DNA of 64,000 bases, taken from Opisthorchis felineus (Eukaryota; Platyhelminthes; Trematoda; Opisthorchiida; Opisthorchiidae). Shown here piece by piece: positions 45,601 to 58,060 of this stretch. Position numbers and translations under genes: made by a program. The stretch lies in the NCBI GenBank assembly GCA_004794785.1, contig SJOL01006412.1, forward strand, positions 442,092 through 506,091, given 5' to 3'. A model generated the notes under the pieces. The model made no database searches, had not been told where the DNA came from, and was given only the letters and a program-made list of their open reading frames with translations. The stretch's first letter is position 1, and each line of letters starts with the position of its first letter.

Positions 45601-46340
45601 TAATTTATTGTGAATAAATAAGATGCACACCTGGCTCGGAAATTCCAATGGAAAATCAGCTAATTGAACAAATTTGGTGGAGTTTATCGGAGCATGTCGC
45701 TGAGAGAAAATCCAGATGGCAATATTAGATACCCAACAAGCGTTTTCAGTATACATGGTACGCACTGCACGTTCCAGCTACCCAGTACCCCGTGAAAGTT
45801 TGGCAACCTCAATAAAGCAACACTGTGAAGTCCCCATAATTTCCACCGGCAGAATAAAGTGTTGGTTGTGGTGCCGAATTATATGGCTCATGAAATTGCT
45901 GGCACGCAGTTAAGATCTGAACTCAACTGAAAGTGCCCAATGTGTGTTGGGGAAAGAATTTGCTCTAAAGACCGTATTGGCTCAGTCAATGAGACTCTTT
46001 AATGTGGAAACTGCAAAACTAAATTTGAGGTCACAAACAACCTTAACAACAGGGTGACAGGGCCATCTAGTTTCTTCGGGCTCTAGAACAGCCAAAAGAT
46101 TTATCACATTAATGCCAAAGTAGTAGTTTTCTATTGTCAAAAGAGATGCATATGAACAGAGTGAATGCAATTAAAAGGACATGATCGCTGATCTATTAGT
46201 CCATACCAACCGCTTGTCAAACGTAGGCAGGTGGACGGTAACCAGGCCGTAATCTCTGTATCGCTGAGATCGTTGTTCTCGCCACCATTTAACTTGTAAT
46301 TCAGACAAGATTTGCTATTTTGCCGAAACATGTAACTAAG
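39663..46340. other. long spacer without supported genes
   Basis: Only short or chance frames were seen. A CA-rich stretch lies near 39,855-39,910. One end of a dispersed repeat pair lies at 42,473-42,555. A 115-codon plus-strand frame at 42,930-43,277 overlaps an equally plausible minus-strand frame and has no recognisable motif. Confidence 0.45.
42473..42555 (+). repeat. dispersed repeat, copy 1
   Basis: The text AATTACCAGGCTTGACGAAC...CAACAGCCACCTGA recurs with roughly 75-80% similarity at 53,150-53,230 on the same strand. The element type is unknown. Confidence 0.5.
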
Positions 46341-46604
46341 TGAATCGGGAAGATCATAATCCTGAAAGTAACCACAGAATGCCCGAAATTTACTGAGACC
46401 CCAATATGCAGTGCGAGACAAACTTGTATCAAAGCCAGACAGCGTTGGACCAAGGTCAGACAGTGCCCCTCCAATAAAATAGCTTGAAACCGTCGTATTT
46501 TTGCACCCGCACCTGCTTTTTTGCAATAATGTTGTTGTGTTCCTTGTCGGTGATTCTTTTTTCCAGCACTAGGCACTGGAGCGGGGACAGCAGTCAGATA
46601 TAAC
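46341..46604 (+). mobile_element. solo LTR related to the CsRn1-like element
   Basis: The plus strand starts TGAATCGGGAAGATCATAAT, continues with CAGAATGCCCGAAATTTACT and GAGACC, and ends AATAATGTTGTTGTGTTCC...GGGGACAGCAGTCAGATATAAC. These match, in the same order, the beginning and end of the LTRs at 6.6 and 11.0 kb. The middle is more diverged. No internal gag or pol sequence adjoins it. It is older than the complete element and lies in the opposite orientation. Confidence 0.7.
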
Positions 46605-49600
46605 AAAGTGCATTTTTAAAAATAGACACGATTTACTGAGAAGAGAACAAGAAGAAGCTGGCACAAGCTTTACCAATTCGCCCAATCGAAACAATTCGGG
46701 GAATCTACCAACTAGTGTGAGCTGACATTTTGCTGTTGGGATTAACAACAAATGTCCACAATTTAAGCAGGCGCAGCTAAACCACACGCGATCCTTAATA
46801 ACTTCAAAAGCCACGTATGCTCAATTCTCCTACTGGTATTGTCCAAGTGGACAAAACAATCTGCACTTATTTAGTGCTGTTGCTATCTGAAACACTGATT
46901 TTACTCATTTGGAAAGGCACTTACCAGCCGATGTTTTGGTTTAAGGGGCAACACTAACATTTTTACAACGTCGTTAAATCAACAACCTTCCATTGGTTGG
47001 CTGTAGTCTTAAACACAGCCTCTTGTATGTTGTGAATTGTTGCTTCTCTAATCGCAGCAAACCTGGAACGTCTTTCAAGGCGCTGTTTCGTCAAGTGTTC
47101 TATGGCGAACTCTCCGATTCCATAAACTGTCTACGGAACTAATGCCGTTCATCATTTCAGACCTGGGCTTTCCATCAGAAAGTGTTTGTTGAAGTACATC
47201 CACACATCAAACAAAAGCACGGTATGACGATCTTTGCCTCTGACATAATCTTAAACGCATTCACTAGTAGCGTTCTACCGGAATGTCATTTGTGTATTTC
47301 CAAGTTTCATGGAAGAACCAGATGGTTTGAGGCAAACAGTGGTCACAATACTATTACAACCTCAATGATGCGAGGGTATATCAAGGTGGTTTGTTAACCA
47401 GCTCACCGTTTTTTGAAATCACTTGCTTATATGACCTTTCGCCTACTGCTTGCTAATGATTTTTCAGCATGCCTGTGTTACCGTGGTAAAGCTAACAAAG
47501 TAACGCGTTTCTATTAAAATTCTCCGTCACCTCCGTGAAAACGAAGCAGGGAGTTCATGGTGAAGTTATACATTGTGACGCTGTGTAAGTCTTCTTTTGA
47601 ATGTGAACATGAAAGAAACAAGTGGCCTAAAATAGTGTTCGGTTCGGCGTGACGTACAACAAGCCGGACATGTCATAAGATCAAAAAAACGTGTCGATTT
47701 TAAACAAATTCTAGAAGCAAAAGCCAAATATTATAGAAATAAAAGTTTTAGTCAAACATAATGGTAGCCTGTCTGCAATGCAGTTTGTATCATTAAAATT
47801 TAAAAAGTACAAAAACCGTAATCGGTCGTTAAACAACAAATTTTATTGTGCTGCTTAGCTGTCAATCTGTTTCTACTGAAGCTATAAAACTTCCACCCTT
47901 TTGGTGCACATTATGTCATTACTAACGTCCACTGCTTTGACGAAAAAGCAAATGTGAAGCGAATGAATAACGGTTGCGTAACCTGTGTTATAAATTCCAG
48001 GACTGTTTGCTGAACTTATAAATCTATAAAACAATAGTCAGACAATAGCATCGACAAGTTCAGGCTCCATTTCTTTCGGGCATAGGCTGCTGAAAATCAT
48101 ACACCAGATATGGGATAAATGTGAATTTTAGTTTTAAGATAGCAGATAGTTTTGATCCATGGTACCGAATTAAAGAGTGCTTAAAATAGCTCCTTTTCTG
48201 TGTAGGTATAGCCGGTTGAAGCAATGAGCTATTTTTTCCTTTGCTTGAAGGGCGTGTCCTAACAGTTTCACGAATAAGGGAGAATTTCGAATAGTGATTC
48301 TGCCCACACTAAATATGCTATGAATCTAGATAACACTGACGCGTCAGACAAGATAAAGTCCTGCCTCTGCACAACCTGAGTTCCAAATTGATTCCAGCTG
48401 GACGGAAGTAAGCTCCTCTAAATAATAACCGGGTTTCATCATGCTCCCCCCTGATGAGCACCCCGGTACGATCTCGTCCCAAAAGCTGCTACCCTTGAAC
48501 CGGAGGGAGCCGACACTAACCCCTCGGGGCATTTGTTCCACATTAGGAAGGGAGACGTTAAGAATGTCTGAAGGAAATTATGCAGCTTTTTATAGTCGGT
48601 TTTTATTATTTTTACTTGTTTCCACACTAAACAAGATGTGGTAACAGCGCTGCCTAACTGGTCTGTAATCCGCACGTCAGTTCATTGTCACTTATCAGGG
48701 TGTGACTGTTGAATGCTGTCTTTTTAAATTCACCCACGCACTGGATAGGAAGTTAAGAGTGACATGTTGAAAAAGCTGGTGGCAGAGTATTAAGAATTGG
48801 GTGACCCCGTTGTTGACCTATCCATCAGGATCACTACCTGAACAGCTGTCAGGAACGAAAGTAGAAGCCCAAACACACCTTGGACGTACATTTTCTAAGA
48901 CACATTGTCTCAAAATATGTTATGTACGCTCTAGTTGGGTTTTTTATCCCAGTTCTAAAAAAGTAGGTTGTCACCGGAACCGTTCCATATTTGATGGACT
49001 ACTTGAGAACGAATACGGACGTCTCAGCGTCTGCGTGACCAACGGGTGAGTGTGTCAGGTGCTACTTGTCACAGGACTAAGGCAAGCTAAGCGCTCACAC
49101 AAAACGTTTCTAATGACACAGGGCTTGGTGGCATAGGCGTATTGCAAAAGCTGTAGCTATGGGTAATTGATACCCTTGGAACGAAACGGCCTGTGTCGAC
49201 ACATCCTATGCCGTCTACTCCACAGAAGCGTCCCGAGTCATCTAACGGGTCCCGTGTTGGCTTTGCCTGGCAACGGCGGAAACTTGGTTGTCGGTCTATT
49301 CGCCGGACGTCATCATTAACTGAGGTGACGTCATCAGGGCGGAAGCTGTTACCTCACCAAATGACTAGAATGTGACTGCTTTTCAAGCAGAAACTATATA
49401 ATATTCGTATTTTTGTGCAGAAGGTCGGCAGATGAACCGTCGGTCAGAATATGTCGAGCTGAATTTTCCATGTTCCAGCGTCTCCGAGGACCATTTATGC
49501 TATTATCTGGCCTGAAACACTAAGTTTCATTACGTCTTACAAGCGACCGACGGTTGAACACTCTGCGTTTTACGATCTACCTTATGTATGGATAAAAGGG

Positions 49601-52600
49601 GCACTGACGATCAACCAGAAGATTATATTTGGTACCAGGAATGTGAACCACATTGAAAAATAAGATATATATATGTCATTTTGTGTTATAATTGAACAGA
49701 AATTTTACTGTTTAATCGGATTTTCAGGATACTCTATTTAGATTTCGCGGGCACATTTTTGTACGCGGATAACATTTGAATAGGCTTTTCGAGTAGGCGT
49801 GGATTCCTTCAGGAGAGGCTGCACAAACAGATGATCACTGTAGTGAAGAACCAGGTAGTGAAGGTCAGTGAAGATGGGGGCGCTGAATCTGAAATAGGTT
49901 GAATAACGGAGTCATTATTTGTGGTAGAGAGAATGATTCACAACGTACCTAGTCTGTCATTAATATAAAACACGTTGCACGCCTTACACAGTTTCAAGTG
50001 TTTATATGTTATCGGTTGGTTTGATGCATAGTGTAAAAACAATTGTTCACCCGTAAACACCCAAGGGTACGTAAATGCACGAATAAACTCTCGTATCTAC
50101 AACCTGTGTTTATGGATCCCGTTCTTAAGACTTGAATTAAAATGAGTTTTTTGACTGTCCTACATCCTAGTCACACTAGAAGTTGGTCCAAATCCTCGAC
50201 ATGTGAGGATATTGTATCCGATTCAGGATAAAACTGCACACAAGCACCATCACTCAGCACGAAATTCAATGGCCTCCAATAACGCCGTGGTCGTCCGTGA
50301 ACCACGTGACTGAGACGACACACATGTTCATAACGTTATCCCCACTTCTGTCTTGCAGAAGAGCACGGTGAGGTCTCAGCTCAAAACTGTTCATAGTAAG
50401 ATGAGTTGCCAAGAAACCTTGGTAATCAGCACTGGTTGTGTAGTTCCATTTTTGCATTTGGCGGCAGAAAATTTGAAAGATCGCATTCCCGCTGTCGACA
50501 ATTACGGATGGTATAAGTTTTTGCTCAAATACTGTCGGTTTTTTAGATCCCTAGGTCGGCCCTTCGTGCTGAGCGTTTGGGCCAAGTTTGTGGCGTGAAT
50601 TTCACCGGCATCCTTCAGACGATTGGTGACCTTCTTCAGAATTCCGTCACTCCAACTTCCGGAACTTCGGGTACCTTCAGAAATCAAGCTTTGGTCTCAC
50701 TGCGACGAAAATGGATCCATCCTAAATAGCACACATGTGTACAAATGTGAGCTCCAAAGGGAAGCTAATCCGCATTCGATAGGTACATGCAGGACAACGT
50801 AGACGTTTTTGCCACGTTGCATAGCCAGATTGATCAACTTGGGACTCAAACATGTGTTCTTCGTCAGTATCTAGTGACACTAACTTCAATAAAACTGGGA
50901 ATGATATTCATGTTTGGTGCAACTTAAAGACAGATTATCCACTTTACCGGGGAACTTCAAACACGCAGAGCATGCTTGCCCGCTCGATTCACTGTGTATC
51001 CAGAAAGCAGAACTGTTTCTTAAAAAGCAGCTCCATGGATAATAAGAGCTCGAACACTTAGTCTATCCACATAAGTCAAGGTAAAGGTTCATTGAGAGAA
51101 CGTATCAAGTTTGAGCGGAGTATGTATTTGAAGCTCCTCAAAAGCCCACTGGAACAATCACGTTATGCTAGTAATTCTTCCCAGAACCCTTCACGACTGC
51201 TCAAAACCTGTGGCGAAATACCACGCTCACTTTTTCGCACTGTAATAGTTATAAACCTCTGACTCAGTTTCCGGCAGACCATCGGTTGTCTTTATTCCGG
51301 ATACAGCATGGAACACATTCGTGCAGCCTTTAATAAACCAGAATCACCTGGTACAAACCTAGTGCACAACGTCGAGTCCCCAGTGTGCGATTATTTTACT
51401 GGAAGACGTTTCAACATCCCTTGGAGTCATTCAGCTGGACAAGAATCTGAAGTGCACCCAAAGGCTTCTTCATCTTGGAACAATTAAACTGAAGGACATC
51501 CAGAATCGAATGCGTACATGGTGAAGAAAAGTAAATCATGTTATGACGTACACTAAGGTGTAATCCCCGGAAGGATAGGACATTTATTGCCAGGTGATCG
51601 TTACGGTGGTGTGCTAAGAGACACCGACCAAATCGGTACCAGGCAGATAGGACATCAGTGATTCATGTGCAGAAAAGAAGCTGTACCAATAATGTGATTG
51701 TCAAAGAAGGTCCATTAGACTCAAAGTTTTGTTCTGACAGAACAGACGAGCCACAAAAGCAACACTTCATTTTGTGTTACTGAGTAGCTTGTAAGGTAGC
51801 AGACGGACGCCTGACGTCGCGTTCACAAAGATGCATTTGTGATACTTACATGTTTCAAGCCGTAATACACTGTTGTAGCTTTGGTTGATTCCGAAACTGT
51901 CACCACAATCTTAACTGTACGCTCAAAGTGACTCACTCGTTGATCTTAGTGGTAGATTAGAATAGGTAAGCTAAAAACTTACCAAAACAATCTTGTTCCA
52001 CCGGCTTCATACATGATTCAAATCAGTTTAATACACTGATTTGTGTTTTGAGGAAACCCCATTCGACAGATATTATCTAATGCGGCAATAAGTCCTTGTG
52101 TTGCCGACTTTAAGAATATAAGTAGTCTGTAGGGTGGAGTCCATATTTTTCTTGATTCCTCCTCAGAATCGAAAGTTTTAATAGTTTCGAAGTTCTCTGC
52201 CTAAAGGATTAAACTCTGCAATCGCAGATAATTTCGCGCAACTTTACAATGTTCAGTTATACCTCAAGCCTAAGGGTAAACCATGTCACATTCAAAGGAA
52301 TGTCTATAGTAATTCTCAGAAAAACTATTGCATAACATTCCCACTATTGACTTTTCTTCTAGATTATATTAAACGTCTCTCGGGCGGACAACGTATGACG
52401 TGAATTGTTGGTCTATTGCAAGATGCGACGTTTCACACGTATGTACACATACGTATTTGAAAACAGTCATTCAAATGGCGGTGGGATAGCGTACTGTACG
52501 AATTCCCGCTACTTTGGCAGTACACTATCCATAACCCTAATGATTCAGAGTAAATAAAATGCAAAGGCTAGCACGCATCTGGCCGTCCGAAGAAATCGTC

Positions 52601-53149
52601 ACTTGCGCATGGATACTAGGATTGTAGCATATCAGGCTTCTGTATTATCCAGTGAAACCTGAAAACCAGACAGACGATATTTGTGAGTACTTGGTCAACC
52701 CTATTCGCAGTGTCTTTGCGATATTCTTGCGAATAAATTGACACGCAATAATTCTAACACAGCTTCTTCTCAGGGCGAATGCCATTGGAACCGAAAATGA
52801 TCCATTGTGGATCCAGCTCCATTGATTGGGTCGCTGGAGACTAATGACCAAAACTAGCATTTCAAAACTGCTTGTCCATGACCGATTGAACAGTGATGTT
52901 CCACATCGACGACACTGGAAGTTCTTCTATTCAGACAGCCTTGAGGTCAGGCGGGAAACTTTATCTTCCATTTTAAGACGTGAATGTTTCTAGCATTCGA
53001 TAGAGAATTCAACGAAACGGTTATTTAAGCAGCTTGGTAATTGATCAGATGGTTGTTGATCTGGCAATTCACTTGCAGGTGCTTCGTCAGCATTCGAGGA
53101 GACCCACTCAACAGAGGACCGATGATGTCTTCTTGAATGGGGAAGAAAT
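46605..53149. other. long spacer without supported genes
   Basis: About 6.5 kb with only short frames. A stretch at 48,340-48,680 has two same-strand frames (for example VGSLRFKGSSFWDEIVPGC) that could be a decayed mobile element, but no family was recognised. An acceptor-like CTTCTGTCTTGCAG at about 50,345-50,358 precedes an 80-codon frame with no further support. Confidence 0.4.
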
Positions 53150-53230
53150 TTCTGCAAATCAACTACCAAGCTCGGCGAACATACCAACAGCCACCTGATC
53201 AGTTACCGATGAATGCATCCGAACTAACAT
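53150..53230 (+). repeat. dispersed repeat, copy 2
   Basis: AACTACCAAGCTCGGCGAAC...CAACAGCCACCTGA matches the copy at 42,473-42,555. It lies about 0.8 kb from the large minus-strand exon. Confidence 0.5.
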
Positions 53231-54026
53231 CACTCCAATTCATTTATGCTGCTTCTAGGGCCTTTGTAGTACTACGCCTGTCAGCTTCCGAAGAGCAAGC
53301 AGGTAAATGTAGTTGAGTTGAGTTTGTTTTCTATACTCAGTACCTGTCCGACATCCTTTGTCTTCTTAAGGACAACGCTATCCCTATATGGATTTTCAGG
53401 AGTATATCACCACGTGATTTATTATCACTATGAACGTGCAATAATATGTGCCCCCTGTCTGTCTCACCACAGAAGGCATTGTATCAGGCCGAATTTTGGG
53501 GGAATTGATGGATGACGACATGGCATCACTAATAAAAGCGTGACTAGCCATATGTGGGGGTGGATGCTGAAGGCTGACCGACCGTTACATGGCCACATTT
53601 ACTTGTAGGTCAGAAGAGGAATTTCATTGAGTCAAGTGACGTAAGTGTAGTTAGAAGAAAATTTGGCGTCGAAAGAACGAGTTTCATCATCTTCACCACC
53701 TTCTTCCGTCGATAATCCATGATACAGATAGTCGGTGAACTTTCTGGTACGTTGCACAGAAACCATGGAATATATAAACACATACTTCGAATTAATCCAC
53801 AGCAAGTAACTAACAGGCCCCTATGTATCTGGATTACGGCCTTTATTGAAAAAGCAGCTATTTTCATGAGGAAACTACTAGTCTACTGTAAGAGTCGGCT
53901 TGGCGGCTGTACATCTCTAAGGCAGGTCTAGTTATGTCAAAAACTTGGAAAGATCCTGAAGACAGCTCTCTTGAGCGCTTTTAGTTAATGAAAAAATCCA
54001 CATTTGGACGCTCGAATACAACATAC
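53231..54026 (-). other. region downstream of the large exon
   Basis: On the minus strand this is the intron that starts GTATGT at 54,026, and perhaps a further exon. A possible acceptor, GCAACGTACCAG, lies at about 53,751-53,762. In the frame that joins the large exon, 45 codons follow to a TGA at 53,610-53,612. Another frame is more acidic (STEEGGEDDETRSFDAKFSS) but does not match the phase. Not resolved. Confidence 0.3.
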
Positions 54027-56975
54027 CTTTTTCATTCGATCCTGGCAGATGGAATTTTCCGCTTCTTGGTTGGGGTACAAAGCCATCATTTTGAGTAATG
54101 TCATTGTTTGCCCGGGATGACATTGGAAAAGAAGATGCAGTATCACTATGGTCATCTGAACCAGATTTTGCCAAATGTTCTGACTGGGTGGGCGGCAGGA
54201 AGCTGAGGGAATTATTATCTGACCATGGACTGCCGGAAGAAATATCGTCCAGGGCAGGTGGGGGAAACGTTAACTGAACGGGCAATGTCATGTTGGCCTC
54301 TATATCAATAGAGGAAGTAAATTCTTTGAAGTAACTTCGATTGACGGAGTTTGGATCATTGGATGATACAGATTCCGTTATATCAAGACCAGCGACTTCA
54401 CTGGCTTGCCCAGATGATGCGGTTTTCGAAGTCTTATCAGCTGAATCAATAGTCGTGGCATTCAGCTCCTCGGAGCCAGTCTGGTTGTGCTGCGCATGAC
54501 GAACAAGTTCACTTTTTCTATCAGAGGTTGGCAACACACCATCCGAGATATTCACTCGATTGGTCGTATCAACATAATGATGTGAACTGCTTTCGAAATT
54601 TTGCAAATCAAAGACAGCCTTCTCCGGCTTACTAGAGACAGCAGGTGGATGCTCCGTGACAAAAGTTGTGCTGTGACCTGATCCAGGTTGTTCAGGACTG
54701 TCCAGACTGGCAGATGTCTGCGGTTGATTAACCTGCTCTCCTAAGGACGAGGTGCTGCCTGCACTTTGAGGGCCAGATGGTTTGGTTTGGATAACTGAAT
54801 CCGTATTATGCACAGTAATAAGTAACATTGATGGATCATCTGTCGAAAGGGTGTTTTGATGTGGGAGCGTTAGAACTGAATCCGAGACTAGACCAACAGA
54901 AATCGCATGCATTCCGCTTTCTCCTTGTTTTTCTGTAGGTGTGTGAGAAATAACCGCATGAGATTCAATCTCATACAAATCTTCTCTTCGGTCACTCGCA
55001 CAAGGCATTTCGGTTAAATATGCTAGGGACGCAGTAGCCGTACTTGAATCCGATAGGTGACTATCCTCAACACCACGGTGTAGAGGCAAATCTGGGTCCA
55101 GCTCTAAATAACTTTCAGAGGTTGGTTCATTGTAGATGGCAACACTTTCCAAATTCGGACGAAGATGTGTTACTGATGTGACTTTTTCATTGTCGCCAAG
55201 TGAATCCATTGATCGTTCTGCTTTGTTGGACTTATCAGGTTCTAGATCTTCTACATGACCACGAGTTTGACAGTCCTCATTAGAACAAACGTTAATTTTT
55301 TCGGTTCTTTTTCCGAGATCATTGACATGTGAAGGCAAAGGTGACTCATTGTCTCCGATTCCAACAATTGCTTCCTGACTATCCAAAGTATTCGACTTAT
55401 TTGTAGCTGTTTTTTCACCAACCGCGGTTCTCTCAATGTCATTTTGATCAGACGAATGTCCCATCTCGTTTTCTGCACCCGTCTTTGGTTCGGGCAGCTT
55501 AACTGTAACTCCTGGTTCAGATTTGTCCATACTGCCAAATGTGCCTCCAGTTGTAGAGTTTGGCTCAAGAACTTTTATGTTTTCTGCAGACACTATTTGA
55601 CTCTCCGTTGATGTGGCCAATTCCAACGAATACTCTGTGCTCTGTGGCAGCGAATCAATAATCGGGGGTGGAATATTGTAGGTATACGCCATATCTACCA
55701 CCTCCGTAGATGTATACTGAAACGAAGAAAATTCGCGCTCGCCTAAATTATTCAGATCCATTGGTATGTCTGTCGGCACCCTGTCACTCGATTCCATTCG
55801 TGTACGGTTCGTCTGTTTCAGCATTTCGTTAGCCACAGTTGGTAGCTCGCTGCCTGCGATCAGAATCCCAGACTCATTGTCAGGCGCTTTAGTGGTGCTA
55901 TTATGAAGTTTTCCTGTTAAAACCACTAATGTTTGATTAACAGCTGAATCCGCACCCTCATCTTCTACCCGTTGAGTCTGCGAATCCTGTGTTGGGACAG
56001 TTATGGCTTCCGTGCTGTCGCCTTCATCAAATAGATGATCCGATTTCGGCGGTTGTTCGTTCGAACCCGTTATTGAGATCCATTCTATTGGCATTTTGGT
56101 TGCTGGTTCCTTACCTGTAGATCCTACGTTAGAGAAGTTCAGAATCAGTTCCGTACTGGAATCGGAAACCTGATCAGCTGTTTCCGTCAATTTCTTCCCA
56201 ACTAAAGAAAGTGGATTACTATCCTGCATATGGTGTTCGTTTATTCTTGAGATAATTTTCTTTGGCGTTTGACCGAGGTTCTCATTGGTAATTTTTTCCA
56301 CAGTTTGTAGCAATTCTTCATTCCTGAAGTCTGTCTTAGGTATACTGAGAGATGTATCGGGTCCAAAATCGGTCTTCTTCGTAGCGAGCTTCAAGGATTC
56401 ATTGGTATTTGAAGATTTAGAGATTTTTTGTGCCGTTTCCTCCTCTTTACCAAGACCAACATATGATTCTGAAAGCAGTGGTCTTCTACCTTGTGGGTTT
56501 GCGTTAGTAACCTGTTGATTCTTATCTGTTGAGTTGGTCACTTCCACGTCGTTGTGTTTCACAGGTTGCTTTTCAGTTTGCTGAGCGTGTAGATGCTCAG
56601 AATTCAGTGTACTGGTGGCTCGCGGGTCGTCGAAAAAAACAAAGCTGAGGTCGTGTGCCTGGTCTAAATTTTCATCTTTGGGTTCCACAGAACGTTTTTG
56701 TCGTTTTCTTCTGATCAACGAGTCATTGATGAAAAGTTTTTGCGTTGGCTGCCAATTTTCGAACAAAATTTCATCCACCAGTTGTTTGCTGTCAGCATTT
56801 TTTGCTGTTCCAGTTTCTCTCGCTTTGAGTGACACTCTTGTTTCTTTTAGTGTTGTGATTCCAGCTGCAGATTTTTTACTGATTTTAGTGTTGAAATCAT
56901 GTTTGTTTGTTTTCTTGTGCGCTACTGCGCAACCCACAGTGCCACGCGCAAAATGACCGAAATCCTTGGCTTTGC
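54027..56975 (-). CDS. large internal exon of a secreted or surface mucin-like protein
   Basis: A single minus-strand exon of 2,949 bp is open throughout, bounded by an acceptor TTTTATCCGCATTTTCCGCAG| and a donor GAAAAAG|GTATGT, with phase 1 at both ends. The frame has no ATG near its start and continues upstream through the acceptor, so this is an internal exon. It encodes 983 codons very rich in Ser, Thr, Asp, Glu and Asn, with only four Cys and about 17 N-X-S/T sequons. A strong proprotein-convertase-like site RRKRQKR|SVEP lies about 95 residues into the exon. No folded domain or membrane segment is recognised. These traits fit the stalk of a secreted or surface mucin or proteoglycan. Downstream of the donor the frame stays open until 53,932. 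The other exons and the gene name are unknown. Confidence 0.8.
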
Positions 56976-58060
56976 CTGCGGAAAATGCGGATAAAATACG
57001 TCTCTTTCGTTCACCATAATACTACACATATTGGGCAAAAATTTATCTAGTTTTAATTATAAAAAAGATGCTCACACGCATCTTGAGCAATTAGACGAAA
57101 AATTAGCTTCTAACTCTTTGCCACATAGAATGATTTTTGCTGCCTCTTTCTAATGACCTCTGGTTGTGTTGTAGTAGGCAGTGTATTCAACTTAGGACCC
57201 ACGTAAATTCCTTAACCAAGTCGGAAAAATGTGATGAGTGAAAATGGAGTCGAAGTCTTGGGTTGCTTTATCTCGGTATTCCCGGGCTGGTGCGCTCGTA
57301 TTAGGAGTATTTCAGTTCATCTAAAAACGTTTCGAAGCTCAGATGACCAGGAATGTATTTTCGATTACTCTAACCATACAGACGAAATTCACTCCTGGTT
57401 TAGTGCAAGTGCATCTGATGACATTTACAACAGTTTAGTGGGAGGATATGAAAAAACGCATAAAGCTGCATAATCTTTCGGTTCGTTGATAGCTGGATGA
57501 GTACATAACTGATGGGGCTTACTAGAGCATCATCACTAATCTTATGTCAATCTTCGACTGATAGATCAAAATAGTACACTAGTTTATTGTCCTGAACGCT
57601 GGTCATGTCACATGCAATTTACCAACACAATTCGGGATAGATTTTGAGGTTTTCTGGAGAACCACCACTTAACTTTTCTTAAGTAGTCAAATTTGCCTAC
57701 AAAACGCGACGCTCACCACGGCTGGAGTGCTCGGATATCTACTGAGAACCAATGGCTAAAGTAGCGAGGAACAAATTCTACTCCGTCCACCTGATGAGTC
57801 TATGGACGCACGAGAAAAACATTTGGTGGGTTGATTTTCAGGACCACCCACACTGTCTTTATATGTGCATAACGTCAGTGTAACGAACAAACTACTTACA
57901 CAGGGACATTTGGGAATTTCTTGTTCAAACGAAGGTGGACATTAGCTGTGTCCCAAAAGCCTACAATTTATCAGCACAGTTGAGGAAAATCCAAAAGTCC
58001 TTCAGTACTTCAAAAAAGGGATAAATTGCACCAGTAAGCTAATAAGCATAGTAGATTTTT
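56976..58060. other. upstream intron of the large-exon gene; no other feature
   Basis: The minus-strand acceptor tract at 56,976-56,996 is pyrimidine-rich. No upstream coding exon ending in phase 1 could be identified with confidence within this stretch. Confidence 0.4.

Noticed and set aside
50353..50598. Possible exon after a CTTGCAG acceptor
   Set aside because: No matching donor or partner exon, and the antisense frame looks equally protein-like.
56615..56956. 113-codon plus-strand frame
   Set aside because: It is antisense to the large minus-strand coding exon, a shadow frame.
54027..56975. CAP/SCP-like domain suggested by DFGHF...VGCAVA at the start of the exon
   Set aside because: The expected QVVW part of the motif is missing and the rest of the exon has no CAP features. 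The resemblance is too weak.
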